From NCBI GenBank assembly GCA_020466095.1, contig CM035806.1, positions 134,182,573-134,246,572 of the forward strand: a DNA stretch of 64,000 nucleotides, written 5' to 3'. Source of the DNA: Chlorops oryzae (taxonomy: Eukaryota > Arthropoda > Insecta > Diptera > Chloropidae). Under the pieces are notes generated by a model that was given only the letters and a program-made list of their open reading frames with translations, searched no databases and was not told the origin of the DNA. Shown piece by piece: positions 63,573 through 64,000 of this stretch. The number at the start of each line of letters is the position of its first letter. Positions within the stretch are counted from its first letter, which is position 1. The position numbers and the translations under genes were made by a program.

Positions 63573-64000
63573 ATGGATTCAAGCACCGGAAGTGTAGGAC
63601 AAAGCACTTCCACGACGGCCAGTAGTAATACGACGACAGCAGTACCCAGCGTTGCTTCGGCAAGTCCGGTGCGGATCGGTGCGATAACATCGGCCGGGTT
63701 AGTACCTAGCAGCACATACGCTCCCATCGGAGGAGGAAATTCTTCGAGCGCTAGCACTGCGACAGCCATAGCCATGCCCAATCATCCGACCAGCAACGTT
63801 TGCCTCCAGCAGCAGCAGCAGCAGCAGCAGGCCCAACAGCAACAGACACAATCGCAAATGCTCGATATTGCGAAACAGGAAGAGTTCATTAATCTTTCAT
63901 TGGCAAGCGGAGTTTCAGAGGGGCAGCGTTCACTCTCTGGTGCACCATCGGCGTCCTCCAGCCCAATTCTTAGTCCACCCGGCAAAGTATTCGGACGGAA
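63573..64000 (+). CDS. N-terminus of an unrecognised Ser/Gln-rich protein (partial)
   Basis: Open from an ATG at 63573 to the window edge, 142 codons with no stop, running past the end. It starts MDSSTGSVGQSTSTTASS, is Ser/Thr/Ala/Gly-rich, and has a run of eight CAG-encoded Gln plus a second Gln-rich stretch (AQQQQTQSQ). Then come an LDIAKQEEFINLSLASG segment and a Ser/Pro-rich part with SSSPILSPPGKVFGR, which could be a proline-directed phosphorylation site. No domain or signal peptide is visible. Codon use is clearly coding-like (GC-rich third positions), unlike the flanks. Long polyQ and Ser tracts are common in fly transcriptional and signalling regulators, but the function is unknown. 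A splice donor may lie beyond the window. Confidence 0.75.
   Translation, partial: MDSSTGSVGQSTSTTASSNTTTAVPSVASASPVRIGAITSAGLVPSSTYAPIGGGNSSSASTATAIAMPNHPTSNVCLQQQQQQQQAQQQQTQSQMLDIAKQEEFINLSLASGVSEGQRSLSGAPSASSSPILSPPGKVFGR

Overview
This is eukaryotic DNA from a brachyceran fly, most likely a tephritid-type fruit fly. The basis is an AT-rich genome full of small DNA transposons, GT-AG introns, fly-like proteins, INE-1/DINE-1-type interspersed elements and Himar1-like mariners. Three protein-coding genes can be supported; the rest is intron or intergenic DNA crowded with mobile elements.

Layout: (1) 3.1-9.3 kb, minus strand: a multi-exon zinc transporter of the ZnT1 type (ZnT63C). Seven coding exons join in phase. 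The first stop is UGA-C and is followed by 130 more open codons in frame, a candidate for stop-codon readthrough. (2) 9.3-53 kb: no convincing host gene. It holds hAT-type MITEs with exact 8-bp target duplications, pogo-like MITEs with TA ends, a PIF/Harbinger-like element, a TTAA-flanked element, INE-1-like copies, two Himar1-like mariners, remains of RNase-H-bearing non-LTR retrotransposons, and two Transib-type elements. Both Transib elements end in CACAGTG, one end with a 12-bp and the other with a 22/23-bp spacer before an A-rich nonamer, as in V(D)J recombination signals. A separate 1.3-kb stretch (10.99-12.27 kb) carries seven copies of an unexplained 14-bp motif. (3) 53.2-58.3 kb, plus strand: masquerade (mas), a secreted five-clip-domain serine protease homologue whose catalytic serine is glycine. 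Ten coding exons join in phase, apart from a 5-bp tandem unit in exon 7 that breaks the frame as sequenced. (4) 63.57 kb to the window end, plus strand: the start of an unrecognised Gln/Ser-rich protein.

The ZnT and mas calls rest on motifs, splice phase and remembered family features. In Drosophila both genes are on chromosome arm 3L (Muller D), as far as I recall, which fits their linkage here. The genes are not functionally related to each other. Scattered short indels in some repeats suggest residual long-read assembly errors, and this bears on the frame breaks noted.
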